The notes under the pieces were generated by a model, which saw nothing but the letters and a program-made list of their open reading frames with translations, was not told where the DNA came from and searched no databases. Of a stretch of 64,000 nucleotides of DNA, positions 40,878 through 49,369 are shown in pieces; position 1 is the first letter of the stretch; each line of letters starts with the position of its first letter. Origin of the DNA: Streptomyces sp. CCM_MD2014. GTDB taxonomy: Bacteria; Actinomycetota; Actinomycetes; Streptomycetales; Streptomycetaceae. The translations under genes and the position numbers were made by a program. The DNA is taken from positions 5,456,001 to 5,520,000 of the forward strand of contig NZ_CP009754.1 of the NCBI RefSeq assembly GCF_000772045.1, given 5' to 3'.

Positions 40878-42121
40878 GGTCCCTGACAGCCCGGGTCCCG
40901 GGCTCCAAGAGCATCACCAATCGTGCGCTGCTCCTCGCCGCGGCCGCGCGGGGCACGAGCCGGCTCACCGCCCCCCTGGTCAGCGACGACACGGTCGCCT
41001 TCCGGACCGCGCTGGAGCACCTCGGCGCCGGGGTGCGGGAGTCGGACGACGCCTGGGAGGTCACCGGGCTCGGACGGGGGCCGGTCGGCGGCGCCGACAT
41101 CTGGTGCGCCGACGCGGGGACGGCGGCGCGGTTCCTGCCCCCGTTCGCCGCGACCGGACGGGGCACCTACCTCTTCGACGGTTCGGACCAACTCCGGGCC
41201 CGGCCCCTGCAGCCGCTCGTCGCGGCGCTGGAACGGCTCGGGGCGGACGTGGTCACGCAAGGCCCCCGCGTGCTCCCCCTGCGGGTACGGGCCGACGGTC
41301 TGAGTGGCGGAGAGCTGACGGTGGACGGCGGGCTGAGCAGCCAGTTCCTGAGCGGACTGCTGATGGCCGCACCCCTGGCGTCCGCGCCACTGACCGTGAC
41401 CGTACGCGATCTGGTCAGCCGGCCGTACGTGGACATGACCCTCGCCCTGATGCGCCACTTCGGTGCCCGCGCGACCGCCGGGCCCCCGGAGGTCTTCACG
41501 ATCGGCGACGGCGGCTACCGGGCCGCCGACCTGGCCGTCGAACCGGACGCCTCCACCGCCTCGTACTTCTTCGCGGCCGCCGCGGTCACCGGTACCGCGG
41601 TCACCGTGCCCGGCCTCGGGAGGAACAGTCTCCAGGGCGACCTGCGCTTCGTCGACACGCTGCGCCGGGCGGGCGCACACGTGGACATCGGCGACAGCGC
41701 GACCACGGTGACCGGCACGGGACGGCTCCGCGGCGGCTTCCACGTCGACATGGGGAAGATCTCCGACACCTTCATGACGCTGGCGGCCATCGCCCCGCTC
41801 GCCGACGGGCCCATCACCATACGCGGTATCGGGCACGCCCGGCTCAAGGAGTCGGACCGCATCGACGCCGTCGCACGCAACCTCGCGGCCTGCGGGATTC
41901 CCGTGGAGACCGGTCAGGACTGGCTCACGGTGCGCCCCGGCCACGTCGTCCCCACCCGGATCGCGTGCCATCGGGATCACCGCATCGCCATGGCGTTCTC
42001 GGTCCTCGGACTGCGCTCCCCCCGGCTGACGTTCGACGAACCGGAATGTGTGGTCAAGACCTTCCCGGCCTTCCACGAGGAGCTGAACCGGCTCTTTCCC
42101 GAAGGAGCGGGGCGCCGATGA
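40874..42121 (+). CDS. aroA: 3-Phosphoshikimate 1-carboxyvinyltransferase (EPSP synthase) AroA
   Basis: This 415-residue enzyme joins shikimate-3-phosphate and phosphoenolpyruvate. Active-site motifs are PGSKSITNRALLLAAAARGT near the start, DAGTAARFLPPFAA, GGLSSQFLSGLLMAAPL and LKESDRIDAVARNLAACG, followed by HRDHRIAMAFSVLGL. All the usual substrate Lys, Arg and Asp positions appear present. It is the cluster copy, embedded between phzE and a monooxygenase with 4-bp overlaps at both ends. GTG start at 40874. Confidence 0.95.
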   Translation: MRSLTARVPGSKSITNRALLLAAAARGTSRLTAPLVSDDTVAFRTALEHLGAGVRESDDAWEVTGLGRGPVGGADIWCADAGTAARFLPPFAATGRGTYLFDGSDQLRARPLQPLVAALERLGADVVTQGPRVLPLRVRADGLSGGELTVDGGLSSQFLSGLLMAAPLASAPLTVTVRDLVSRPYVDMTLALMRHFGARATAGPPEVFTIGDGGYRAADLAVEPDASTASYFFAAAAVTGTAVTVPGLGRNSLQGDLRFVDTLRRAGAHVDIGDSATTVTGTGRLRGGFHVDMGKISDTFMTLAAIAPLADGPITIRGIGHARLKESDRIDAVARNLAACGIPVETGQDWLTVRPGHVVPTRIACHRDHRIAMAFSVLGLRSPRLTFDEPECVVKTFPAFHEELNRLFPEGAGRR

Positions 42122-43338
42122 GCACGGATCGGACACTGGTCGTCGGCGCCGGCCTCGGTGGCCTGGCGACGGCCCTGAGCATCGCGTCGCGCGGTCGCCG
42201 CGTCACGGTGCTGGAACGCAGGCAGGCCGTCGTCGAACCCGACGCGGGCACGCAGTTGGCGCCGAACGCCTTCCACGCGCTCGACTCGATCGGTGTGGGA
42301 AGGGACGTACGTGAACGTGCCTTGCTCCCCGAAGCGCTGTGCCTCAGGGACGCGGCGACCGGCGACCCACTCGCCCGGATGCCGCTGACCGGGACGTACC
42401 GGGATCGCTTCGGCGCGCCCTACGCCGTCGTGGACCGTGCCGGTCTCCACGCCGTGCTCATGGCGCTGTGCCGGGCCTCCGAATCGATCGAGCTGGTGAC
42501 CGGCTGTGCGGTGGCCTGGTACGAGCAGGACGCGCGGACCGTCACCGTGGTGAGTGAAGCGGGGCAACGCTTCACCGGAACCGCGCTCGTCGCCGCCGAC
42601 GGCATCCGGTCCACCGTGCGTCGCCGGCTCGTCGGCGACGGCGCCCCGAAGACGTCCGGCGACATGGTGTACCACGCGGTGGTCCCGCTCACGGACGCCG
42701 CGACGGCACTCCTGCCCGGCGAACCGGGTCTCGACGGGCCGACCGCGTGGTTGGCGCCGGGGCGGCACTTCGTCCACTTCGTCCACCGCACCGCCGACGG
42801 GAGGCCCGTACTCAACTTGGGCGTCACCCACGAGCAGGGTGTATCCGAGCCCGTGGTGGGCCTGCCGCCCGACACGTCCCACGTCCTCGGACTCTTCCCG
42901 GACCTGGCCGACTCCGCGCGGCGGCTCCTCCGACTGGGCACGGGCTGGCGCACCTGGGCGCTGTGTGACCGGGACCCCGTCGAGCGGTGGACCGACCACC
43001 GTGTGGCGCTGCTCGGCACCGCGGCCCACCCGATGCTTCCCTACGCGGTTCAGGGCGTCTCCCAGACACTGGAGGACGCCGCCGTCGTGGGCCGCCTCCT
43101 CGACTGCGAGGCGGCCGAGGTGCCGTCGCGCCTGAGCCGCTACGCGGCCGCACGCCGAGCCCGGGCGCACCGTGCCCAGCAGGTCTCGCGCGAGCTGGGC
43201 CGAAGACTCTTCCACCCGTCGGGCGGGCCGGCCCGGACACGCGACGCCATGCTCACGTCGCTGACGACTGAGGAACTGCACGACAAAGTGGCCTGGCTGC
43301 ACGGGTTTCGCGATTTCGCCGAAGGAGACGAGAGTTGA
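42118..43338 (+). CDS. FAD-dependent monooxygenase with altered GD motif
   Basis: This 406-residue group A flavin hydroxylase related to salicylate or 3-hydroxybenzoate hydroxylases has VVGAGLGGLATALSIASRGR at the N-terminus, VAADGIRSTVRRRLVGDG in the DG motif, and LLGTAAHPMLPYAVQGVSQT in place of the usual GDAAHP motif. The Asp that normally contacts FAD and NAD(P)H is Thr here. It is translationally coupled to aroA and aroC by 4-bp overlaps, so it is made with the core pathway and is a strong candidate for modifying the phenazine skeleton. Whether the Asp-to-Thr change alters activity is unknown. Confidence 0.88.
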   Translation: MSTDRTLVVGAGLGGLATALSIASRGRRVTVLERRQAVVEPDAGTQLAPNAFHALDSIGVGRDVRERALLPEALCLRDAATGDPLARMPLTGTYRDRFGAPYAVVDRAGLHAVLMALCRASESIELVTGCAVAWYEQDARTVTVVSEAGQRFTGTALVAADGIRSTVRRRLVGDGAPKTSGDMVYHAVVPLTDAATALLPGEPGLDGPTAWLAPGRHFVHFVHRTADGRPVLNLGVTHEQGVSEPVVGLPPDTSHVLGLFPDLADSARRLLRLGTGWRTWALCDRDPVERWTDHRVALLGTAAHPMLPYAVQGVSQTLEDAAVVGRLLDCEAAEVPSRLSRYAAARRARAHRAQQVSRELGRRLFHPSGGPARTRDAMLTSLTTEELHDKVAWLHGFRDFAEGDES

Positions 43339-44519
43339 GCAGGTTGCGCTGGCTGACCGCGGGGGAGTCCCACGGTCCCGCACTCGTCGCGACGCTGGAG
43401 GGACTGCCCGCCGGCGTGCCGATCACGACCGGCATGGTGGCGGACCACCTGGCGAGGCGGCGGCTCGGCTACGGTCGCGGTGCGCGGATGAAGTTCGAGC
43501 GCGACGAGGTCACCTTCCTCGGCGGCGTCCGGCACGGTCTGACCATGGGCTCCCCGGTCGCGGTCATGGTCGGCAACACCGAGTGGCCCAAGTGGGAACA
43601 GGTGATGGCGGCCGACCCGGTCGATCCGGAGGTGCTGGCCGGCCTTGCGCGCAACGCCCCGCTGACCCGTCCGCGCCCCGGCCACGCGGACCTCGCCGGG
43701 ATGCAGAAGTACGGCTTCGACGAGGCCCGTCCGGTTCTGGAGCGTGCCTCGGCGCGTGAGACGGCGGCCCGGGTGGCGCTGGGCGCGGTGGCCCGGTCGT
43801 ACCTGAAGGAGACGACGGGGGTCGAGATCGTCAGCCACGTCGTCGAGCTGGCGTCGGCGAAGGCGCCGCAGGGTGTGTACCCGACGCCGGACGACGTCGA
43901 GCGGCTGGACGCCGACCCGGTGCGCTGCCTGGACGCGGAGGCGTCGGAGGCGATGGTGGCCGAGATCGACCAGGCCCACAAGGACGGCGACACCCTCGGC
44001 GGCGTCGTCGAGATCCTCGCCTACGGCGTGCCGGTCGGTCTCGGTTCGCACGTCCACTGGGACCGCAAGCTCGACGCGCGGCTCGCGGGTGCCCTCATGG
44101 GCATCCAGGCGATCAAGGGTGTCGAGATCGGTGACGGTTTCGAGCTGGCCCGCGTGCCGGGCTCCCGGGCGCACGACGAGATCGTGAGCACGCCTGAGGG
44201 TGTCCGGCGGGTCTCCGGCCGTTCCGGTGGTACCGAGGGCGGCCTCACCACCGGTGAGCTGCTGCGGGTGCGTGCGGCGATGAAGCCGATCGCGACCGTG
44301 CCGCGCGCTCTGCAGACCGTGGACGTGAGTACCGGGGAGGCCGCGCAGGCGCATCACCAGCGTTCCGACGTGTCCGCGGTGCCGGCCGCCGGGATCGTAG
44401 CCGAGGCGATGGTGGCGCTGGTCCTCGCCGACGCGGTGGCGGAGAAGTTCGGCGGCGACAGCGTGACCGAGACCCGCCGCAACGTCCAGTCGTACCTCGC
44501 CAACCTGGCCATCCGATGA
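43335..44519 (+). CDS. aroC: Chorismate synthase AroC (cluster copy)
   Basis: This 394-residue FMN-dependent enzyme eliminates phosphate from EPSP to form chorismate, the direct substrate of PhzE. Signature 1 is LTAGESHGPALVATLEG, with RRRLGYGRGARMKFERDEV, RPRPGHADLAGMQKY and the C-terminal RSGGTEGGLTTGELLRVRAA. The sequence looks very like the housekeeping Streptomyces enzyme, suggesting recruitment of a paralogue into the cluster. The TTG start at 43335 has GGAG 7 nt upstream and overlaps the preceding stop (TTGA). Confidence 0.96.
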   Translation: MSRLRWLTAGESHGPALVATLEGLPAGVPITTGMVADHLARRRLGYGRGARMKFERDEVTFLGGVRHGLTMGSPVAVMVGNTEWPKWEQVMAADPVDPEVLAGLARNAPLTRPRPGHADLAGMQKYGFDEARPVLERASARETAARVALGAVARSYLKETTGVEIVSHVVELASAKAPQGVYPTPDDVERLDADPVRCLDAEASEAMVAEIDQAHKDGDTLGGVVEILAYGVPVGLGSHVHWDRKLDARLAGALMGIQAIKGVEIGDGFELARVPGSRAHDEIVSTPEGVRRVSGRSGGTEGGLTTGELLRVRAAMKPIATVPRALQTVDVSTGEAAQAHHQRSDVSAVPAAGIVAEAMVALVLADAVAEKFGGDSVTETRRNVQSYLANLAIR

Positions 44520-45868
44520 GCGGGACCCGCCGCCGGGCGGCGGTCCTCGGATCGCCGGTCGCCCACTCGTTGTCCCCGGTCCTGCATCGCGCCGCGTACG
44601 CGCACCTGGGCCTCGCCGACTGGTCGTACGACAGGTTCGACGTGGACGAGAGCGGCCTGGCGGAATTCCTCGACGGACTGGGCCCGCAGTGGGCCGGGCT
44701 GTCGCTGACCATGCCCCTGAAGCGTGCGGTGATCCCCTTGCTGGACGAGGTCAGCGCGACGGCGCGTTCCGTCGAGGCGGTCAACACGGTCGTGTTCACC
44801 CGGGACGGTCGGCGTCTCGGCGACAACACCGACATCCCCGGTATCGCCGCCGCCCTCCGGGAACGCGGCGTCCGGCACGTCGACTCGGCCACCCTGCTCG
44901 GCGGCGGCGCCACCGCTTCGTCGGCCTTGGCCGCGCTCGCGACGGGGGTCTGCGCCGGCGAGGTGGTGGCGTACGTACGCAGCCCACGGCGCGCGGCCGA
45001 GATGCGGGAACGGGGAGAACGGCTCGGCGTTCGGGTACGCACGCGGAACTGGGCGGACGCGCCGCAGGGGCTGTCCGCACCCCTGGTGGTGGCCACGACC
45101 CCGGCGGGGGTGACGGACGCTCTCGTGCCGGCCGTCCCGCCGGGACCGCGCACCCTCTTCGACGTGCTCTACTCACCGTGGCCGACCGCGCTCGCCGCAC
45201 GCTGGTCGGCCCGGGGCGGGTCCGTACTCGGCGGCCTCGACCTGCTGGTCCACCAGGCGGTGCTCCAGGTGGAACGCATGACGGGCCGCGACGACGTCCC
45301 CCGCGCGGTACTGCGCCGCGCGGGGCTGGCAGCGCTGGACCACCGCGCGAGGCGGGCCCGTCCGAAGGCGGTCGTGATCGGTCCGATGGGCGTGGGCAAG
45401 TCCACGGTGGGCGCCCTGGTCGCCGAACGCCTGGGCTGCGGCTTCCGGGACACCGACGCGGACATCGAGACCGCCGAGCGCCGGACGATCACCGACATCT
45501 TCACCGCCGAGGGCGAGGGGCACTTCCGCACTCTGGAGAAGGCCGCCGTCGCGGCCGCGCTCGCCGAGCACACCGGCGTGCTCGCCCTCGGCGGCGGCGC
45601 GGTCCTCGCCGAGGAGACGCGGGAACTGCTCGCAGAACAGACCGTCGTCCTTCTGACCATGGACGTCGAGGAGGCCGTCAAGCGCACCGGCCTGAACGCG
45701 GCGCGGCCGCTGCTCGCGGTCAACCCGCGCAAGCAGTGGCGCGAGCTGATGGAGGCCCGTCGGCACCTCTACGAGGAGGTCGCCACGGTCGTCGTGGCCA
45801 CGGACGGCCGCACCCCCGAAGAAGTCGCCGAAGCCGCCCTGGACGCACTGGAGTTGAAAGAGGCATGA
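44516..45868 (+). CDS. Fused shikimate dehydrogenase - shikimate kinase (AroE-AroK)
   Basis: This 450-residue bifunctional protein carries two consecutive steps. Residues 1-275 are shikimate dehydrogenase: GSPVAHSLSPVLHRAAYAHL (shikimate binding), NTDIPGIAAALRE, GGGATASSALAAL (NADP loop) and VLGGLDLLVHQAVLQVE. Residues from about 282 are shikimate kinase: VVIGPMGVGKSTVGALVAER (Walker A), FRDTDADIETAERRTITDI, FRTLEKAAVA and LALGGGAVLAEETRELL. The linker (about 270-282) is short and Arg-rich. Housekeeping Streptomyces aroE and aroK are separate genes, so this fusion is specific to the cluster. It has 4-bp overlaps with aroC and aroB. Confidence 0.93.
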   Translation: MSGTRRRAAVLGSPVAHSLSPVLHRAAYAHLGLADWSYDRFDVDESGLAEFLDGLGPQWAGLSLTMPLKRAVIPLLDEVSATARSVEAVNTVVFTRDGRRLGDNTDIPGIAAALRERGVRHVDSATLLGGGATASSALAALATGVCAGEVVAYVRSPRRAAEMRERGERLGVRVRTRNWADAPQGLSAPLVVATTPAGVTDALVPAVPPGPRTLFDVLYSPWPTALAARWSARGGSVLGGLDLLVHQAVLQVERMTGRDDVPRAVLRRAGLAALDHRARRARPKAVVIGPMGVGKSTVGALVAERLGCGFRDTDADIETAERRTITDIFTAEGEGHFRTLEKAAVAAALAEHTGVLALGGGAVLAEETRELLAEQTVVLLTMDVEEAVKRTGLNAARPLLAVNPRKQWRELMEARRHLYEEVATVVVATDGRTPEEVAEAALDALELKEA

Positions 45869-47001
45869 GCGAGGAAGTCACCCGGATCCAGGTCGGCGGC
45901 ACCGCGGGTTCCGATCCGTACGAGGTCCTGGTGGGCCGTCGGCTCCTGGGAGAGCTGGGCGGTCTGATCGGTGCCGGGGCGAAGCGGGTCGCGGTGATCC
46001 ATCCCGAGGCGCTCGCCGAGACCGGTGACGCGCTGCGCGCCGATCTCGCCGAGCAGGGCTACGAGGCGATCGCCATCCAGGTGCCCAACGCGGAGGAGGC
46101 CAAGACGGCCGAGGTCGCCGCGTACTGCTGGAAGGCGCTGGGCCAGTCCGGCTTCACCCGTACCGACGTCGTGGTCGGCGTCGGCGGCGGGGCCAGTACC
46201 GACCTGGCCGGATTCGTGGCCGCCACCTGGCTGCGCGGGGTGCGCTGGATCGCGGTGCCCACCACCGTGCTGGCCATGGTGGACGCCGCGGTGGGCGGCA
46301 AGACCGGTATCAACACCGCCGAGGGCAAGAACCTCGTCGGCGCCTTCCACCCGCCCGCCGGTGTCCTGTGCGACCTGGCCGCCCTGGACTCCCTCCCGGT
46401 CAACGACTACGTCTCCGGCCTCGCCGAGGTCATCAAGGCGGGCTTCATCGCCGACCCGGCGATCCTGGACCTGATCGAGTCCGACCCGCAGGCCGCGCGC
46501 ACCCCGGCTGGAGTGCACACCGCCGAGCTGATCGTGCGTTCCATCAGGGTCAAGGCCGAGGTCGTCTCGTCCGACCTCAAGGAGGCGGGCCTGCGGGAGA
46601 TCCTCAACTACGGCCACACCCTCGGCCACGCCATCGAGAAGAACGAGCGCTACAAGTGGCGTCACGGCGCCGCCGTCTCCGTGGGCATGCACTTCGCCGC
46701 CGAACTGGGCCGCCTCGCGGGCCGGCTGGACGACGCCACCGCCGACCGCCACCGCACCATCCTCGAGGCCGTCGGCCTGCCGCTGCACTACCGCTACGAC
46801 CAGTGGCCCAAGCTGGTCGAGAACATGAAGGTCGACAAGAAGTCCCGCGGCGACCTGCTGCGCTTCATCGTCCTGGACGGTCTCGCCAAGCCCACCGTGC
46901 TGGAGGGTCCCGACCCCGCCGTCCTCCTCGCCGCCTACGGCGAGGTGGCCACGAACGACCGGGCACGCACCGGACCGGATTCCCGCACCCCGTCTCGCTG
47001 A
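45865..47001 (+). CDS. aroB: 3-Dehydroquinate synthase AroB (cluster copy)
   Basis: This 378-residue NAD- and metal-dependent enzyme cyclises DAHP to 3-dehydroquinate. VVGVGGGASTDLAGFVAATW and LRGVRWIAVPTTVLAMVDAA, with GGKTGINTAEGKNLVGAFHP, form the NAD and phosphate sites. LREILNYGHTLGHAIEK supplies metal-binding residues with SGLAEVIKAGF. It resembles the housekeeping Streptomyces enzyme closely, with a slightly extended C-terminus. The start overlaps the AroE-AroK stop (ATGA) and the transketolase gene starts 21 bp later. Confidence 0.96.
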   Translation: MSEEVTRIQVGGTAGSDPYEVLVGRRLLGELGGLIGAGAKRVAVIHPEALAETGDALRADLAEQGYEAIAIQVPNAEEAKTAEVAAYCWKALGQSGFTRTDVVVGVGGGASTDLAGFVAATWLRGVRWIAVPTTVLAMVDAAVGGKTGINTAEGKNLVGAFHPPAGVLCDLAALDSLPVNDYVSGLAEVIKAGFIADPAILDLIESDPQAARTPAGVHTAELIVRSIRVKAEVVSSDLKEAGLREILNYGHTLGHAIEKNERYKWRHGAAVSVGMHFAAELGRLAGRLDDATADRHRTILEAVGLPLHYRYDQWPKLVENMKVDKKSRGDLLRFIVLDGLAKPTVLEGPDPAVLLAAYGEVATNDRARTGPDSRTPSR

Positions 47002-47022
47002 ACAGAAGGATGTTGAGACACC

Positions 47023-49110
47023 GTGAGCACCAAGCCGACCACCGCAGACCTCGAGTGGACCGAGTTGGACCAGCGGGCCGTGGACACCGCCCGCGTCCTG
47101 GCCGCCGATGCCGTACAGAAGGTTGGCAACGGCCATCCGGGTACGGCGATGAGCCTGGCGCCCGCCGCCTACACCCTCTTCCAGAAGGTGATGCGGCACG
47201 ACCCCGCCGACGCGAACTGGGTCGGACGCGACCGTTTCGTGCTGTCCGCGGGTCACTCGTCCCTGACCCTCTACACCCAGCTGTACCTGGCCGGCTTCGG
47301 CCTGGAACTGGACGACCTGGAGTCCTTCCGGACGTGGGGGTCGAAGACCCCCGGCCACCCGGAGTACGGCCACACCACCGGTGTGGAGACCACGACCGGT
47401 CCGCTGGGCCAGGGTGTGGCCAACGCGGTGGGCATGGCGATGGCCGCCCGCTACGAGCGCGGCCTGTTCGACCCCGGGGCCCCGGAGGGCGCTTCCCCGT
47501 TCGACCACTTCGTCTACTGCATCGCCGGTGACGGCTGTCTGCAGGAGGGTATCTCCGCCGAGGCGTCCTCGATGGCCGGTCACCAGAAGCTGGGCAACCT
47601 GGTGCTGCTGTGGGACGACAACCACATCTCCATCGAGGGCGACACCGAGACGGCCGTCTCCGAGGACACCTGCAAGCGGTACGAGGCCTACGGCTGGCAC
47701 GTGCAGCGTGTCGCGCCGAAGCCGGACGGCGACCTGGACCCGCACGCGATCTACGACGCGATCCAGGCGGCGAAGAAGGTCACCGACCGCCCCTCCTTCA
47801 TCGCGATGCGCTCGATCATCGCCTGGCCCGCCCCGCACGCCCAGAACACCGAGGCCGCCCACGGCTCCGCCCTCGGCGACGACGAGGTCGCCGCGACCAA
47901 GCGGGTCCTGGGCTTCGACCCGGAGAAGTCCTTCGAGGTCTCCGACGAGGTCATCGCGCACACCCGCAAGGCGCTGGAGAAGGGCCAGGCGGCCCGCGCG
48001 GTGTGGGAGAAGTCCTTCCAGCAGTGGCGGGACAACAACCCCGAGCGCGCCGCCGAGTACGACCGCGTCGCCAAGGGCGAGCTGCCCAAGGGCTGGGAGG
48101 AGAAGATCCCGGTCTTCGAGGCGGGCAAGGGCCTGGCGACCCGCGCCGCGTCCGGCAAGGTCCTCCAGGCCCTCGGCGCGGTCGTCCCGGAGCTGTGGGG
48201 CGGCTCGGCCGACCTCGCCGGCTCGAACAACACGACGATCGACAAGACGTCCTCCTTCCTCCCGGCGGGCAACCCGCTGCCGGAGGCGGACCCGTACGGC
48301 CGCACCATCCACTTCGGCATCCGCGAACACGCGATGGCCGCGCAGATGAACGGCATCACGCTCCACGGCAACACCCGCGTCTACGGCGGAACGTTCCTGG
48401 TCTTCTCCGACTACATGCGCAACGCCGTGCGCCTGTCCGCGCTGATGCACCTGCCGGTCACCTACGTGTGGACGCACGACTCCATCGGCCTGGGCGAGGA
48501 CGGCCCGACCCACCAGCCGGTCGAGCACCTGGCCTCACTGCGCGCCATCCCGGGCCTGAACGTGGTCCGTCCGGCCGACGCCAACGAGACGGCGATCGCC
48601 TGGCGCGAGATCCAGCGCCGCTGGACCAAGGAGTTCGGCAAGGGCCAGCCGCACGGTCTGGCGCTGACCCGTCAGGGCGTGCCGACCTACGAGCCGAACG
48701 AGGACGCGGCCAGGGGCGGCTACGTGCTGTTCGAGGCCGAGGGCGGCGCACCCCGGGTGGTGCTGATCGCGACCGGTTCCGAGGTCCACGTGGCCGTCGG
48801 GGCGCGTGAGGCACTCCAGGCCGAGGGCGTGCCGACCCGTGTGGTGTCCATGCCGTGCGTGGAGTGGTTCGAGCAGCAGGACCAGGGGTACCGGGACAGC
48901 GTCCTGCCCCCGTCCGTGAAGGCCCGGGTCGCCGTCGAGGCCGGAGTCGCACTGACCTGGCACAAGTACGTGGGAGACACCGGCCGCATCGTCTCCCTGG
49001 AACACTTCGGCGCCTCCGCGGACGCCAAGGTCCTCTTCAAGGAGTACGGCATCACCGGTGACACGGTCACCGCCGCCGCGAAGGAGACCCTGTCCGCCGG
49101 AGAACGCTGA
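47023..49110 (+). CDS. tkt: Transketolase (cluster copy)
   Basis: This 695-residue thiamine-diphosphate enzyme can generate erythrose-4-phosphate, one of the two substrates of PhzC, from fructose-6-phosphate and glyceraldehyde-3-phosphate. GNGHPGTAMSLAPAAYTLFQ near the start, the ThDP motif CIAGDGCLQEGISAEASSMA, and FGIREHAMAAQMNGITLH in the pyrimidine domain are all present and intact. The sequence is very like a primary-metabolism transketolase. As the last gene of the phenazine operon it would increase precursor supply. No clear terminator hairpin was found in the following 259 bp (49111-49369), which appear non-coding. Confidence 0.96.
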   Translation: MSTKPTTADLEWTELDQRAVDTARVLAADAVQKVGNGHPGTAMSLAPAAYTLFQKVMRHDPADANWVGRDRFVLSAGHSSLTLYTQLYLAGFGLELDDLESFRTWGSKTPGHPEYGHTTGVETTTGPLGQGVANAVGMAMAARYERGLFDPGAPEGASPFDHFVYCIAGDGCLQEGISAEASSMAGHQKLGNLVLLWDDNHISIEGDTETAVSEDTCKRYEAYGWHVQRVAPKPDGDLDPHAIYDAIQAAKKVTDRPSFIAMRSIIAWPAPHAQNTEAAHGSALGDDEVAATKRVLGFDPEKSFEVSDEVIAHTRKALEKGQAARAVWEKSFQQWRDNNPERAAEYDRVAKGELPKGWEEKIPVFEAGKGLATRAASGKVLQALGAVVPELWGGSADLAGSNNTTIDKTSSFLPAGNPLPEADPYGRTIHFGIREHAMAAQMNGITLHGNTRVYGGTFLVFSDYMRNAVRLSALMHLPVTYVWTHDSIGLGEDGPTHQPVEHLASLRAIPGLNVVRPADANETAIAWREIQRRWTKEFGKGQPHGLALTRQGVPTYEPNEDAARGGYVLFEAEGGAPRVVLIATGSEVHVAVGAREALQAEGVPTRVVSMPCVEWFEQQDQGYRDSVLPPSVKARVAVEAGVALTWHKYVGDTGRIVSLEHFGASADAKVLFKEYGITGDTVTAAAKETLSAGER

Positions 49111-49369
49111 CGCCGGACGCGGGACCCGCATGCCCGCGACCTCACGTTCGCCGTGTTCTGTCAGGGGCGGAAGACGGCCTACGGCTTCGCAGGCGTGGGA
49201 CCGTCCGGCCCCGGCAACGGGCGCCTTCCCTGATGTGGACCTTCTCCCTCGCCCGCGGCCCTCCCGGCAGCCTCCCACCGACGGTGACCATCTGTGCGTC
49301 CGGAACGGCACCGCGGGCGCTAGGAACCGCAGGTGGAAGGCCTCCTCGGCCGCGGCCGACGTGCGCGGA

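Noticed and set aside
49111..49369. Possible small gene after transketolase
   Set aside because: The open frames have no domain or ribosome binding site; read as intergenic.
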